DNA from: Dyella lipolytica | GTDB lineage: Bacteria > Pseudomonadota > Gammaproteobacteria > Xanthomonadales > Rhodanobacteraceae | NCBI RefSeq assembly: GCF_030160075.1 | Contig: NZ_BSNQ01000003.1 | Location: 302,411 to 366,410 of the forward strand | DNA length: 64,000 nucleotides | Direction of reading: 5' to 3' | In this document: piece after piece, positions 21,085 through 33,481 of the stretch | Layout: every line of letters starts with the position of its first letter | Position numbering within the stretch: position 1 is the stretch's first letter | Program-made: the position numbers and the translations under genes | Notes under the pieces: generated by a model | The model's database searches: none | What the model was told of the DNA's origin: nothing | The model's input: only the letters and a program-made list of their open reading frames with translations

Positions 21085-22644
<1,560 letters not shown>

Positions 22645-22649
<5 letters not shown>

Positions 22650-23847
22650 GACCAAGAAGCATGCGCTGCGGATTTTCCAGCTGGTTCTTGATATCGACCA
22701 GGAACAGCACGGCATCCTTACCGTCGATGATGCGGTGGTCGTAGCTCAGCGCCAGATACATCATCGGTGCAGCGATCACTTGACCGTTCTCGACGATGGC
22801 GCGCTCTTTGATCGTGTGCATGCCAAGGATCGCGCTCTGCGGCGGGTTGACGATCGGCGTGGATAGCAGCGAGCCGAACGTGCCGCCATTGGTGATGGTG
22901 AAGGTGCCGCCCTGCAAGTCATCCAGGCCGAGCTTGCCTTCGCGCGCTTTCTTGGCGTAGTTGCCGATGCCTTTTTCGATATCGGCGAAGCTCATGTTCT
23001 GCACGTCGCGCAGCACCGGCGTCACCAGGCCCTTGTCGGTGGACACGGCGATGGAGATGTCCTGATAGCCGTGATAAATGATGTCGTTGCCATCGACCGA
23101 GGCATTGACCACCGGGTGGCGCTTGAGCGCTTCGGCGGCAGCTTTGACGAAGAAGCTCATGAAGCCGAGCTTCACGCCGTTCGACTTCTCGAACTGCTCG
23201 CCCAGCGTCTTGCGCATCTTGGTTACTTCGGCGAGGTTCACTTCGTTGAACGAGGTGAGCATCGCGATGGAGTTCTTCGACTGCATCAAGCGTTCGGCGA
23301 TGCGCGCGCGGATGCGCGTCATCGGCACGCGTTCTTCCGGGCGGGAGCCGGGCGTCGGTGCGACGGCTGGTGCAGCGGCGACGCTGCCACCCTTGCCGTA
23401 GTTGACCAGGTCTTCCTTGGTCACGCGGCCATCGCGGCCGGTACCGGCGACCTTGGACGGATCGATGCTTTGCTCGGTGGCGACGCGCAGGCCGGCCGGG
23501 GAGAGATCTTCTGCACCCTTCGCTGCAGCTTTCGGCGCTGCAGCGGCAGCGGCCGGTGCAGGTGCTGCTGCGGCCGGAGCGGGAGCAGGGGTTGCGGCAG
23601 CGGCGACGGCACCTTCTTCGATGATTGCAATCACCTGCTGGCTGTTCACGGTGTCGCCGGTCTGAAACTTCAGCTCCTTGATCACGCCGTCGACCGGTGC
23701 GGGCACTTCCAGCACGACCTTGTCGGTTTCCAGATCGACCAGGTTCTCGTCGCGCTTGATCGCGTCGCCGGCTTTCTTGTGCCAGGTCGCAATGGTGGCG
23801 TCGGAGACAGACTCGGGCAGAACGGGGACTTTGACTTCGGTGGACAT
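22645..23847 (-). CDS. sucB: Dihydrolipoyllysine-residue succinyltransferase (E2 of 2-oxoglutarate dehydrogenase)
   Basis: This is the E2 core of the TCA-cycle 2-oxoglutarate dehydrogenase complex, transferring succinyl groups from lipoyl-lysine to CoA. The 400-residue product has one lipoyl domain (1 to about 77) with Lys43 in ETDKV, an Ala/Pro linker (about 80-110), a peripheral subunit-binding domain (SPAGLRV to [10 protein letters not shown], about 115-155), and the acyltransferase domain ending in [13 protein letters not shown] with His371 and Asp375. An AGGATC site precedes the ATG. It lies 50 bp after sucA. Confidence 0.97.
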
Positions 23848-23897
23848 AGATGATCCTGGGGTTGGTCGCTCATCCGTGAGCGCGAGATTCCTGGATG

Positions 23898-26741
23898 TTA
23901 TTCAGCAGAGTGATCGTCGCCGATCGGAGCAACCAGCGCCTGCTCGACCAGCGCCGCTTGTTCGGCGATGTGATCGTTGAGGTGACCAGCCGCCGGTGCC
24001 GGCGAACGTGCACGACCCGCGTAGGAGAGGCTTTGCTTGCTACCCACGCACGCCTGCAGGTGGTGACGAATCTGGAACCAGGCTCCCTGGTTCATCGGTT
24101 CTTCCTGGCACCAAATCACTTCCTTCACGGAAGGGTACTTTTCCAGTTCGGCCACGACTTCGGGGCGCGGGAACGGATACAGCTGTTCGACACGCACGAT
24201 CGCTACATCGGTGAGTCCGCGCTTATCGGCTTCTTCAAGCAGGTCGTAGTAGACCTTGCCCGAGCACAGCACCACGCGCTTGACCTTCTTCGCCGGCAGA
24301 TCGCGGTGTTCGCCGATCACCAGTTGGAAGCTGCCGTTAGCCAGCTCGTCCAGCGTCGACACGGCCAGTTTGTGGCGCAGCAGCGATTTGGGCGTCATCA
24401 CGATCAGCGGCTTGCGCACCGGGCGCAGCATCTGACGGCGGATCATGTGGAAATCCTGCGCCGGCGTGGTGGGCACGCAGACTTGCATGTTTTCCAGTGC
24501 GCACATCTGCAGGAAGCGCTCCAGGCGTGCAGAGGAATGCTCTGGACCCTGGCCTTCGTAGCCGTGCGGCAAGAACAGTGCGAGACCGCACAAACGATCC
24601 CACTTCGCTTCGCCGGAGCTGATGAACTGGTCGATCACCACCTGCGCGCCGTTGGCGAAGTCGCCGAACTGCCCTTCCCAGATGTTGAGCGTGTAGGGAT
24701 CGGTGGTCGCGTGACCATATTCGAACGCCATCACGGCTTCTTCGCTGAGCAGCGAGTCGATCACTTCGACATTGGCATCGGCGCGCAGCGTCGCCAGCGG
24801 CATGAAGGTGTGGCCGTCTTTCTGATCGTGCAGCACGGCGTGGCGATGGAAGAACGTGCCGCGGCCCGAGTCCTGGCCGACCATGCGCAGGTTGTGACCT
24901 TGGTCGATCAGCGTGGCGTAGGCGAGGTTTTCTGCAAAACCCCAATCGCCTGGCTGTTCGCCACTGGCCATCTTGCGGCGGTCGTCGTAGATCTTGGCCA
25001 CGCGCGACTGCAGCACTAAATCTTGTGGCAGATCGAGAATCTTGTTGGCCAGCTCGACCAGCTTCTTTTTCGGAACCGTAGTGTTGACCGGGGTGGACAG
25101 CTTGCCGCCGATGAACTGGCTCCAGTCCACTTCCACGTCCTTGGTTAGCGAAGGATGCAGATCGGTCATCGCGGCGCCTGCTTCGAGGCGATCGCGGTAA
25201 GCATCGAACTGCTTCTGCGCATCGCCCTCGGCCAGCAGACCTTCCTTCACCAACTGCTGCGAGTACAGCTCGCGCGCGGGAGGGCGCTTGCGGATGATCT
25301 GGTACATCACCGGCTGCGTGGCGGACGGTTCGTCGGCTTCGTTATGGCCGTGGCGGCGGTAGCACACCAGATCGATCACCACGTCCCTGCGGAACTGCTT
25401 GCGGAATTCGTAAGCGAGACGGGTGACCTGGATCACTGCTTCCGGATCGTCGCCGTTCACGTGGAACACCGGCGCGTTGACCATCTTGGCCAGGTCGGTG
25501 CAATACAGCGTGGAGCGGGCATCCTGCGGATTGGAGGTGGTAAAGCCCACCTGGTTGTTCACCACGATGTGCAGTGTGCCGCCGATCTTGAAACCGCGGG
25601 CCTGCGACATGTTGAACAATTCCATGTTCACACCCTGGCCGGCCAACGCGGCGTCGCCGTGGATCAGCACGGCGAGCGACTGCGTGTGCTCGGTGTCGCG
25701 ACGGCGGACCTGGCGCGCATGCACCGAGCCGGCCACCACCGGGTTGACGATTTCCAGGTGCGATGGATTGAACGCCAGCGCCACGTGCACGCCGCCCTTG
25801 GGCGTGCGCACGTCGGCGGAGAAGCCCATGTGGTACTTCACGTCGCCGGAGTGGGCCGGATCGTCTTCAGCGTGTTCGAACTTGCCTTCGAACTCGTTGA
25901 ACAGCGTCTTCGGCGGTTTGCCGAGAATGTTCACCAGCATGTTCAGACGGCCACGATGGGCCATGCCGATGACCAGATCCTTGATGCCGTTGTCGCCCGC
26001 GGCGCGGACGATATCGTCCATCATCGGAATCAGGCTGTCGCCACCTTCCAGCGAGAAGCGCTTCTGGCCCACGTACTTGGTGTGCAGATAGCGTTCGAGA
26101 CCGTCGGCCGCAGTGAGGCCGTCCAGCACGCGCTGCTTGCCTGTCTTGTCCAGGCCGGCGTTGCCGTTGGCCTGCTCCAGGTGCGAGTAGATCCAGTTTC
26201 GCTGGGCGTGGTCGGAGATGTACATGAACTCCGCGCCGACCGTGTTGGTGTAGACGCGCTTCAGGCGAGCAAGCAACTCGCGCAGTTTCATGCGCTGGCC
26301 GCCGCCGGCAAAGTTGCCGCAGTCGAATTCGGTATCGAGGTCAGCGTCAGACAGGCCGTGGAAGGCAAGACCGAGGTCCGGCGCGTCCATCTTGTGGGCC
26401 AGGCCCAGCGGATCGAGGTCGGCGGCGAGATGGCCGCGCGAGCGGTAGGCCGTCAGCAGGCGCAATACGCCTGCCTGCTTGCGCGCGTGCTCATCGCTGA
26501 CGGGCGCTGCCACCGCGCCGTTGAGGCGCTGTTTTTGCGCCGCCTCGATGCGTGCAATGGCCGCGGTGTGGGAGACATCCCCCGACTCGCGGCCCTTGAA
26601 AGTCTTGAAATAAGTGTTCCATTCGGCGGGCACCGACGCGGGGTCGGCCAGCCAAGTGTCATACAACGATTCAATGTAATCGGCGTTGCCGCCTGCGAGC
26701 TGCGAAGACTCGAAAAACTCGCGGATCAGGTTTGTGCTCAC
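23898..26741 (-). CDS. sucA: 2-oxoglutarate dehydrogenase E1 component
   Basis: This thiamine-diphosphate enzyme decarboxylates 2-oxoglutarate and succinylates the lipoyl group of SucB. GTG at 26741 gives a 947-residue protein beginning [18 protein letters not shown], the usual OdhA/SucA N-terminus. The alternative ATG at 26789 would add an unconserved 16-residue extension without a ribosome-binding site, whereas GGTGGTGA precedes the GTG. Visible motifs include [17 protein letters not shown], the thiamine-binding [10 protein letters not shown] and NNQVGFTT, and [14 protein letters not shown] near 715. Confidence 0.96.
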   Translation of the reverse strand: MSTNLIREFFESSQLAGGNADYIESLYDTWLADPASVPAEWNTYFKTFKGRESGDVSHTAAIARIEAAQKQRLNGAVAAPVSDEHARKQAGVLRLLTAYRSRGHLAADLDPLGLAHKMDAPDLGLAFHGLSDADLDTEFDCGNFAGGGQRMKLRELLARLKRVYTNTVGAEFMYISDHAQRNWIYSHLEQANGNAGLDKTGKQRVLDGLTAADGLERYLHTKYVGQKRFSLEGGDSLIPMMDDIVRAAGDNGIKDLVIGMAHRGRLNMLVNILGKPPKTLFNEFEGKFEHAEDDPAHSGDVKYHMGFSADVRTPKGGVHVALAFNPSHLEIVNPVVAGSVHARQVRRRDTEHTQSLAVLIHGDAALAGQGVNMELFNMSQARGFKIGGTLHIVVNNQVGFTTSNPQDARSTLYCTDLAKMVNAPVFHVNGDDPEAVIQVTRLAYEFRKQFRRDVVIDLVCYRRHGHNEADEPSATQPVMYQIIRKRPPARELYSQQLVKEGLLAEGDAQKQFDAYRDRLEAGAAMTDLHPSLTKDVEVDWSQFIGGKLSTPVNTTVPKKKLVELANKILDLPQDLVLQSRVAKIYDDRRKMASGEQPGDWGFAENLAYATLIDQGHNLRMVGQDSGRGTFFHRHAVLHDQKDGHTFMPLATLRADANVEVIDSLLSEEAVMAFEYGHATTDPYTLNIWEGQFGDFANGAQVVIDQFISSGEAKWDRLCGLALFLPHGYEGQGPEHSSARLERFLQMCALENMQVCVPTTPAQDFHMIRRQMLRPVRKPLIVMTPKSLLRHKLAVSTLDELANGSFQLVIGEHRDLPAKKVKRVVLCSGKVYYDLLEEADKRGLTDVAIVRVEQLYPFPRPEVVAELEKYPSVKEVIWCQEEPMNQGAWFQIRHHLQACVGSKQSLSYAGRARSPAPAAGHLNDHIAEQAALVEQALVAPIGDDHSAE

Positions 26742-26817
26742 GTCACCACCGGCAGGGAAGGGAGGCCTTGCAGCGAGCCGTCTGATCATGGCGGTTCGCT
26801 GGCGAAAAATCCTGTTA

Positions 26818-26848
26818 ATTATAGCCTGCGGCTGCTGCGACGCGGCAA
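26818..26848 (-). promoter_or_regulatory. Probable sucA promoter
   Basis: On the minus strand a perfect TATAAT lies at 26823-26818, with TTGCCG at 26848-26843 as the best -35 (spacing 19, longer than ideal). It precedes the sucA GTG by about 76 bp. The spacer beyond it (26849-26991) holds only a 9-bp AGGGATGGG/CCCATCCCT dyad near 26946-26977. Confidence 0.55.
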
Positions 26849-26991
26849 GCCGATGGGAGACGCCGATTGAGGTAGTCCGCTCCGGCGGTCAGAGAGCGAA
26901 CAACAGCGCGTACAAGCTTTTACGTCGATGTCGGGACTTCGGTAGAGGGATGGGTGCTCGAATGCGGCCCCATCCCTGTTCAGCCAGCGGT

Positions 26992-27501
26992 CTACATATC
27001 CAGCGGCTGCAGCTGGGTGGCTGGTGCCGCGCGCTCCCAGATTTGTTCGAATTGCAGCAGGAGGGGTGCCTGTCCGGGGCCGTCGTGCAGGGCGGTTCGT
27101 CCCTCAAGGCGGTCTGCATCGGGGAGGAACAGATAGCCGTAAGTGTCGTTGAGCAGCCAGCCGCTGGCGCTCGGGCCCTCGCTTTGCTCGTCTGCAGGCA
27201 CGCGGATCTGCAACACGCTGGGCAGGCGTTGGGCGAGGTCGATCAGGCGGTGTCCCGCGCGCAGGGCGGCTGCCGGGTCGTTTAATAGGATGCGGATCTC
27301 GGCGCCGCGTCCGGATGTTGCGATACGACGCAGCTCGGCGAGTTCCAAGGAACTGCTATAGGCATCGGGCGGCAGAACGGGCAGATGGATAGCGAGCTTG
27401 TAACGGGCGGCGGTCAGCAATTGCAGTCGCGCTGTGGCGAGTTCCTCGCGGCCTTCGACGGCGCGAACGTCGGTGTCGGGTGTGGGCGGCAGGGTGCTCA
27501 A
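26992..27501 (-). CDS. Unrecognised conserved-type cytoplasmic protein coupled to roxA
   Basis: I do not recognise this 169-residue protein with certainty. It has no signal peptide or membrane helix. Visible blocks are an N-terminal helix rich in Ala/Leu/Arg, LAELRRIATSGRGAEIRILLNDP, GHRLIDLAQRLPS and a C-terminal LLLQFEQIWERA; the RILLNDP...GHRLI arrangement vaguely recalls phospholipase-D-like folds but lacks an HKD motif. The start is TTG, overlapping the roxA stop (TTGA), and is supported by GAGGA 8 bp upstream. Tight coupling suggests a role linked to RoxA or the ribosome, which is inference. Confidence 0.7.
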   Translation of the reverse strand: MSTLPPTPDTDVRAVEGREELATARLQLLTAARYKLAIHLPVLPPDAYSSSLELAELRRIATSGRGAEIRILLNDPAAALRAGHRLIDLAQRLPSVLQIRVPADEQSEGPSASGWLLNDTYGYLFLPDADRLEGRTALHDGPGQAPLLLQFEQIWERAAPATQLQPLDM

Positions 27502-28709
27502 GCGTTGCGTCCTCGCAGTCGGCGTGGAACCAGATGGCCGTCGTTGACCAGCGCCAACAACAACCCATGTTCGGCGGTAGAAAGTTCATGCGGCGGTGAG
27601 AGCGTACGTTGCGTGCACAGTTGTGTCGCCAAGCGGACGGAGGCCGGATAGGCGTGGCCGTTGGCATACAGCGTGCAGCGCGAGCCGTTCTGGGTCCAGG
27701 CCATACGCGACCACGGATGACGCAGCAGCGACGTGCCGCCCGTCAGCTGCTTCAACAGCGCCGCCTCGCTCAAAGGTTTGGCCGGTGGAAGCGGCGCCTG
27801 CGCGCTGCGGTAGCGGGTAATGAAGCGACCGAACCAGTCGAGCAGCGTTGCGTCGTCCAGAGGCGCGGCGAACGGCAGGGCTGTGCGGATACGTTTCAGC
27901 GAAGCTTTGTCGATTTCGCCGGCACGTTTGGCGGGCGCAAGGTCCGGATCGGCATAGCGCAGCTCTTCGGGCAGACGCTCGGCGAGGTAATCGGCGAGAT
28001 CCCCGACCAACTCGGCCTGAGACGGCGCACGCATGCCCACTGAAAACGTCATGCATGGTCCACCGAAGGCAACACCGTCATGCGGTATGCCGGGCGGCAG
28101 ATACAACATGTCGCCGGCATCCAGCAGCCATTCGTGCGTGGGTTCGAAGTGCTGCAGCTGTTTCAGTTCCACATCACTGCGGAAATCCTTGGGCGCATGC
28201 GGATCGGTGCTGATGCCCCAGTGACGCTGACCTAGGCCTTGCAGCAGGAATACATCGTATTGATCGACGTGTGCGCCGACGCCGCCGCCAGGCTCGGCGT
28301 AGGAGATCATCACATCGTCCACGCGCCAGCTAGGCAGGAAACTGAAGTGGTCGAGCAGGGCCGCGACGTCCATATCCCATTTATCGACATCCTGCACCAG
28401 CAACGTCCAGTTCGCGTTACCCGTCTTGGCGAAATCGCCCTCGCTCATTGGACCTGTTTTTACGCGCCAACGTTGGCGATCTTCATCGTGTTGGATCAGG
28501 CGCGACAGCGCGCCTTCCTCGCAGGCGAGTCCTGCGAGATCCTCCGGCTCGATCGGCGACTGGAACGCGGGAAACGCATCGCGTATCAGTAACGGCCGCT
28601 TTTGCCAGTAATCGCGTAGGAATTGCGCTGCGCTCATGCCGAGCGGCAGCCTGGGGGTGCCGCGCACTTCGATGGGTAGCGGCTTGCGGGAGGTTCGTGA
28701 AAGTGTCAT
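27498..28709 (-). CDS. roxA: Ribosomal protein uL16 3-hydroxylase, JmjC/cupin oxygenase (RoxA/YcfD)
   Basis: This Fe(II)/2-oxoglutarate-dependent oxygenase hydroxylates an arginine in ribosomal protein L16 in characterised homologues. The 403-residue product has the cupin/JmjC metal triad His147-x-Asp149 in GAHVDQYDVF and His210 in YLPPGIPHDG, plus the C-terminal dimerisation/winged-helix region typical of the family. ATG 28709 is chosen by family alignment; an ATG three codons upstream is possible and neither has a strong ribosome-binding site. It uses 2-oxoglutarate, the substrate of the neighbouring sucAB enzyme, but a functional link is speculation. Confidence 0.92.
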   Translation of the reverse strand: MTLSRTSRKPLPIEVRGTPRLPLGMSAAQFLRDYWQKRPLLIRDAFPAFQSPIEPEDLAGLACEEGALSRLIQHDEDRQRWRVKTGPMSEGDFAKTGNANWTLLVQDVDKWDMDVAALLDHFSFLPSWRVDDVMISYAEPGGGVGAHVDQYDVFLLQGLGQRHWGISTDPHAPKDFRSDVELKQLQHFEPTHEWLLDAGDMLYLPPGIPHDGVAFGGPCMTFSVGMRAPSQAELVGDLADYLAERLPEELRYADPDLAPAKRAGEIDKASLKRIRTALPFAAPLDDATLLDWFGRFITRYRSAQAPLPPAKPLSEAALLKQLTGGTSLLRHPWSRMAWTQNGSRCTLYANGHAYPASVRLATQLCTQRTLSPPHELSTAEHGLLLALVNDGHLVPRRLRGRNA

Positions 28710-28837
28710 GGGCGGCATTGTATGGAATCCACCTGCCGATAAGCGTAGCCTCCGGCGCAATAACCCGGTTTCAGGCTGCGCTGGATGGTCCTGCGATGCG
28801 CCCTTCTGGCATCGCGCCAGACCAACGGGAGGAGAGC

Positions 28838-29446
28838 ATGGCTACGGTCAGGCTGGCAGTACCCAAGTTTCTAGTGTTGTCGATGTCAGCGTTGGCATGG
28901 GTAATAGCAGTTGCCGTTCCGGCTGTGGCGGAAGGTCCGCCAAACCCGACGGCGGTATTCGCCGTGCCGCAGCGCGACGGCTCGCATGATTTCGATTTCC
29001 TCATCGGCGACTGGAAGGCGCACGTCCGCCGCTTGCCGGATCGCCTCGACGGCTCGACCGCGTGGGATGAGTATTACGGCATTTCCAACCACCACAAGCT
29101 ACTCGACACCAACGCCAACTTCGAGCAGTTCGAGGTCAGCAGCCCCGACAAGAAGCTGCATATCAAGGCGCAGACTTTGCGCATGTACAACCCGCAAACG
29201 CACCAGTGGATCATCTACGGGCTAGACCTGGACAACGGCGAACTGGATCCCGCAGCGCCCGTCGTCGGTGAATTTCACGGCAATCGCGGCGAGTTCTACA
29301 ACCGTGTCACCTGGAAAGGTCGCGTGGTACTGGTGCGCTGGATGTGGCTCAACATTTCACCGCATGCGGCGCGGATGGAGCAGTCGTTCTCGCCGGATGG
29401 TGGCAGAAACTGGGAAGTGAACTGGATTTGCGAGCTGTCGCGGTAG
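28838..29446 (+). CDS. Secreted DUF1579-like protein of unknown function
   Basis: This 202-residue protein has an N-terminal signal peptide (about 1-31, hydrophobic VPKFLVLSMSALAWVIAVAV, likely cleavage near VAEG). The mature part starts with HDFDFLIGDWKAH, a pattern of secreted lipocalin-like DUF1579-type proteins, and continues with beta-rich segments such as WIIYGLDLDNGEL and GEFYNRVTWKGRVVLVRWMW. GGAGGAGA lies 6 bp before the ATG. It stands alone, convergent with the permease gene 30 bp downstream. No enzymatic motif is recognised. Confidence 0.8.
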   Translation: MATVRLAVPKFLVLSMSALAWVIAVAVPAVAEGPPNPTAVFAVPQRDGSHDFDFLIGDWKAHVRRLPDRLDGSTAWDEYYGISNHHKLLDTNANFEQFEVSSPDKKLHIKAQTLRMYNPQTHQWIIYGLDLDNGELDPAAPVVGEFHGNRGEFYNRVTWKGRVVLVRWMWLNISPHAARMEQSFSPDGGRNWEVNWICELSR

Positions 29447-29476
29447 CAGACATTTACCCGGCGCGGTGCTGAATAG

Positions 29477-30226
29477 TCAGCGCACTATCCGGTAGAAGTT
29501 GTACAGCCCCAAAGTCAGCACGGTCAGGCCGGCCAGCAGCGTGGTGACGCGTGCCGGCAAACGGCGCACCAGCCATGCGCCGAACGGTGCGGCAATCACG
29601 CCGCCCAGAATCAGCCCCAGCACGACGTGCAGGCGGCTTTCGCCGATGCTGAGCAAAAAGGTGATGCTAGCGGCGAGGCTCACGATGCATTTGGCCAGAT
29701 GCACGCTGCCGATCACCATGCGTGGCTCCTGTCCGCGCGCCACCATCGTGGTCACCGTCAACGCACTCCATCCGCCGCCGCCGGCAGCGTCGAGCAATCC
29801 CGCAATGAAACCAAGTACGCCCGTGCCGCGCGGCACATCTTTGCGCCGCTCGGTGCGGCCGGTGGTGCGAAATAGCAGAAACAGGCCCATCAAAAGCAGA
29901 TACGGCGTGAGGAAATACCGTATCCATGCTGGGGGTAGATGCGCCAGCAGCGTGGCGCCGATCACGGCTCCAACGACACCGGGAATGGCGAGCGCCAGAA
30001 ATAGCCGGCGCTGCACGTTGCCCGCCCACCAATGACTGAGCCCGGACGCGCCGCACGTAAACGTCTCCGCATAGTGCACGCTGGCGCTGGCTAGCGCCGG
30101 AGGCATGCCCATGCCCAGCAGCATGCCCGCCGAGGTAACGCCATACGCCATGCCCAATGCGCCGTCGACCAGTTGGGCGAGTGCACCGATGCCGGTGAAA
30201 ATCAGGAATTCGGAAAGAGGCGCCAT
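29477..30226 (-). CDS. TauE/SafE-family (TSUP) sulfite/organosulfur exporter-like permease
   Basis: This is an inner-membrane protein of 249 residues with about eight predicted helices in two repeats. The family hallmarks are GALAQLVDGALGMAYGV at the start of the first repeat and LGFIAGLLDAAGGGGW at the start of the second. TSUP proteins move sulfite, sulfoacetate or related anions; the substrate here cannot be assigned. It is downstream of, and in the same direction as, purB, 68 bp away, but the pairing carries no clear pathway meaning. Confidence 0.9.
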   Translation of the reverse strand: MAPLSEFLIFTGIGALAQLVDGALGMAYGVTSAGMLLGMGMPPALASASVHYAETFTCGASGLSHWWAGNVQRRLFLALAIPGVVGAVIGATLLAHLPPAWIRYFLTPYLLLMGLFLLFRTTGRTERRKDVPRGTGVLGFIAGLLDAAGGGGWSALTVTTMVARGQEPRMVIGSVHLAKCIVSLAASITFLLSIGESRLHVVLGLILGGVIAAPFGAWLVRRLPARVTTLLAGLTVLTLGLYNFYRIVR

Positions 30227-30293
30227 GACGCTCGTTCAAACCGGGCAGCGGCCATCATGACAAAAGCCACGATGTCTTGTCCGGTCCGACGGA

Positions 30294-31712
<1,419 letters not shown>

Positions 31713-31713
31713 T

Positions 31714-31986
31714 TAGAGATGCTCTGAACGAATTTACGCAGCCGGCATGATGACCAGAAAGCCCGCAGAGTGTGTTGCGTGGCGCAGGGAAGACTGGCCG
31801 TCTTGCCAAGCCGCGCGGCGCACTCTGCGGGCTTTCTGGTCATCACCCTTCGGGCCGCCCCTGTCTGTTCACATACCTTCGGTGCACCGGCTCGACAGAC
31901 GGCCAGTCTGCCTTCGCCGATGCCCCTGTGGTCTGCGAACAGACAGGGGCGGTGACGGCTGCGTAAACTCGTTCAGAGCATCTCTA
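31714..31986. mobile_element. 273-bp nested palindromic element, MITE-like, between purB and fumC
   Basis: Terminal inverted repeats 31714-31743 and 31957-31986 match in 29 of 30 positions (mismatch at 31732). Each outer end reads TA then GAGATGCTCTGAACGA, so a TA target duplication is possible. Inside, 31748-31772 and 31821-31845 form a perfect 25-bp stem that continues with wobble pairs to 31783/31810. 31855-31870 and 31937-31952 form a perfect 16-bp stem. The tips AGACTGGCCGTCT (31791-31803) and AGACGGCCAGTCT (31898-31910) are mutual reverse complements. It encodes no convincing protein. It fills most of the 373-bp gap between the two genes. Confidence 0.7.
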
Positions 31987-31998
31987 CGTTTGCGGGCT

Positions 31999-32004
31999 TA
32001 TAGT
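31999..32004 (+). promoter_or_regulatory. Candidate -10 box of fumC
   Basis: TATAGT lies 31 bp before the fumC ATG and 13 bp after the end of the 273-bp element. No good -35 is visible at 16-18 bp, where the terminal repeat of the element lies, so the promoter may use the repeat end or an activator. Confidence 0.35.
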
Positions 32005-32034
32005 CGGCCGGTCCCCAAGGTATGAGACGCAGCC

Positions 32035-33432
32035 ATGAGTGGTTTTCGCATCGAGAAAGACAGCATGGGTGAATTGAAGGTGCCCGCCGACGCCCTGTAC
32101 GGCGCGCAGACCCAGCGCGCCATCGACAATTTTCCGATTTCAGGCCTGCACTTGCCGCGGGCGTTTATTCGCGCGCTGGGCTTGATCAAAGCAGCTGCCG
32201 CCGAGGCCAATCTCGGTTTGGGGCACCTGAAGAAAGGACAGGCGGTCGCCATTCGCAAGGCTGCATTGTCGGTAGCGGATGGGCAGTTCGACGATCAGTT
32301 TCCGATCGATATCTTCCAGACCGGCTCGGGCACCAGTACCAACATGAATGCCAACGAGGTGATCGCCCACCTTGCGGCGAAGGCCGGCGCCAAGATCCAT
32401 CCCAACGATCACGTGAACTATGGGCAAAGTTCCAATGACGTGATTCCCACCGCGATTCATGTGAGCGCTACGCTGACCTCGCACGAGGAGCTGCTACCGG
32501 CGCTCAAGCACCTCAAGCGGGTGATCGACCGTCGTGCTCATCAACTACGCAACGTCCCCAAGACTGGGCGCACGCACCTGATGGATGCCATGCCGGTCAC
32601 TTTCGGGCAGGAGTTATCCGGCTGGTCGGCGCAGATCGAGTCCGCTATCGAGCGCATTCAGGACAGCCTCAAGCGCATGCGGCAGTTGCCGCTTGGCGGT
32701 ACGGCCGTGGGTACCGGCATCAATGCCGATCCGAAATTCGGTGCCGCGGTGGCACGCGAGCTGAAGAAACTTACCAACGTGCGTTTTGATTCGGCTGGAA
32801 ACTACTTCGAAGGCATGGCCGCACAAGATGCAGCGGTCGAGCTTTCCGGTCAGCTCAAGGCGCTTGCGGTTGCGCTGATGAAGATCGCCAACGATCTGCG
32901 CTGGATGAATTCCGGCCCGCTCGCAGGAATAGGTGAAATCGAACTGCCTGCGCTGCAGCCCGGATCCTCCATCATGCCTGGCAAGGTCAATCCGGTCATT
33001 CCGGAAGCGACGACGATGGTGGCAGCGCAAGTGATCGGCAACGATGCATCGATCACTATCGCCGGGCAGTCGGGCAATTTTCAGCTCAACGTGATGCTGC
33101 CGTTGATTGCCTACAACTTGCTGCAATCGATCCACATTCTCGCCAATGTCTCGCGATTGCTGGCGGACAAGGCGATTGCCGGCTTCCAGGTGAATGCCGA
33201 GCGCGTCAATCTCGCGTTGGCGATGAATCCGATTCTTGTTACAGCCTTGAATCCGGTGATCGGTTACGAAAAGGGCGCAGCGATAGCCAAGCAGGCGTAC
33301 AAGGAAAAACGCCCGATCATGGAGGTGGCGCTTGAAAAATCGGGTCTGTCGAATGAAGAGCTGAAGAAGTTGCTCGACCCGCGTGCGCTAACCAAGGGCG
33401 GCATCCACGGCGGCGGTGGCGGGGGTGGCTGA
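32035..33432 (+). CDS. fumC: Fumarate hydratase class II
   Basis: This oxygen-stable, iron-free fumarase hydrates fumarate to malate in the TCA cycle. The 465-residue product has the substrate-binding TGSGTSTNMNANEV, the NYGQSSNDVIPTAIHV motif, the active-site signature GSSIMPGKVNPV at about 318-329, and a C-terminal domain. The tail is an unusual run of glycines (GGIHGGGGGGG). The fumarase works with the SucAB enzyme in the same window. The Shine-Dalgarno is weak (AAGG 14 bp upstream). Confidence 0.97.
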   Translation: MSGFRIEKDSMGELKVPADALYGAQTQRAIDNFPISGLHLPRAFIRALGLIKAAAAEANLGLGHLKKGQAVAIRKAALSVADGQFDDQFPIDIFQTGSGTSTNMNANEVIAHLAAKAGAKIHPNDHVNYGQSSNDVIPTAIHVSATLTSHEELLPALKHLKRVIDRRAHQLRNVPKTGRTHLMDAMPVTFGQELSGWSAQIESAIERIQDSLKRMRQLPLGGTAVGTGINADPKFGAAVARELKKLTNVRFDSAGNYFEGMAAQDAAVELSGQLKALAVALMKIANDLRWMNSGPLAGIGEIELPALQPGSSIMPGKVNPVIPEATTMVAAQVIGNDASITIAGQSGNFQLNVMLPLIAYNLLQSIHILANVSRLLADKAIAGFQVNAERVNLALAMNPILVTALNPVIGYEKGAAIAKQAYKEKRPIMEVALEKSGLSNEELKKLLDPRALTKGGIHGGGGGGG

Positions 33433-33446
33433 CGGGATATCCAAAG

Positions 33447-33471
33447 CGATGCCGCCTTTCGGGCGGCATCG
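33447..33471. terminator. Terminator-like hairpin between convergent fumC and the YggN-like gene
   Basis: CGATGCCGCC (33447-33456) pairs perfectly with GGCGGCATCG (33462-33471) around TTTCG. It lies 14 bp after the fumC stop. T runs are poor on both strands, so efficiency is uncertain. Confidence 0.55.
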
Positions 33472-33481
33472 TGGATGAGCG

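Noticed and set aside
28448..28837. N-terminal extension of the secreted DUF1579-like protein by 130 codons
   Set aside because: It overlaps the start of roxA on the other strand, is Arg-rich, and the ATG at 28838 has a strong ribosome-binding site followed by a clean signal peptide.
31747..32025. Small open frames inside the 273-bp palindromic element
   Set aside because: They have no ribosome-binding sites, are low-complexity Arg/Ser/Cys translations of the repeat arms, and the same repeat gives ORFs in several frames.
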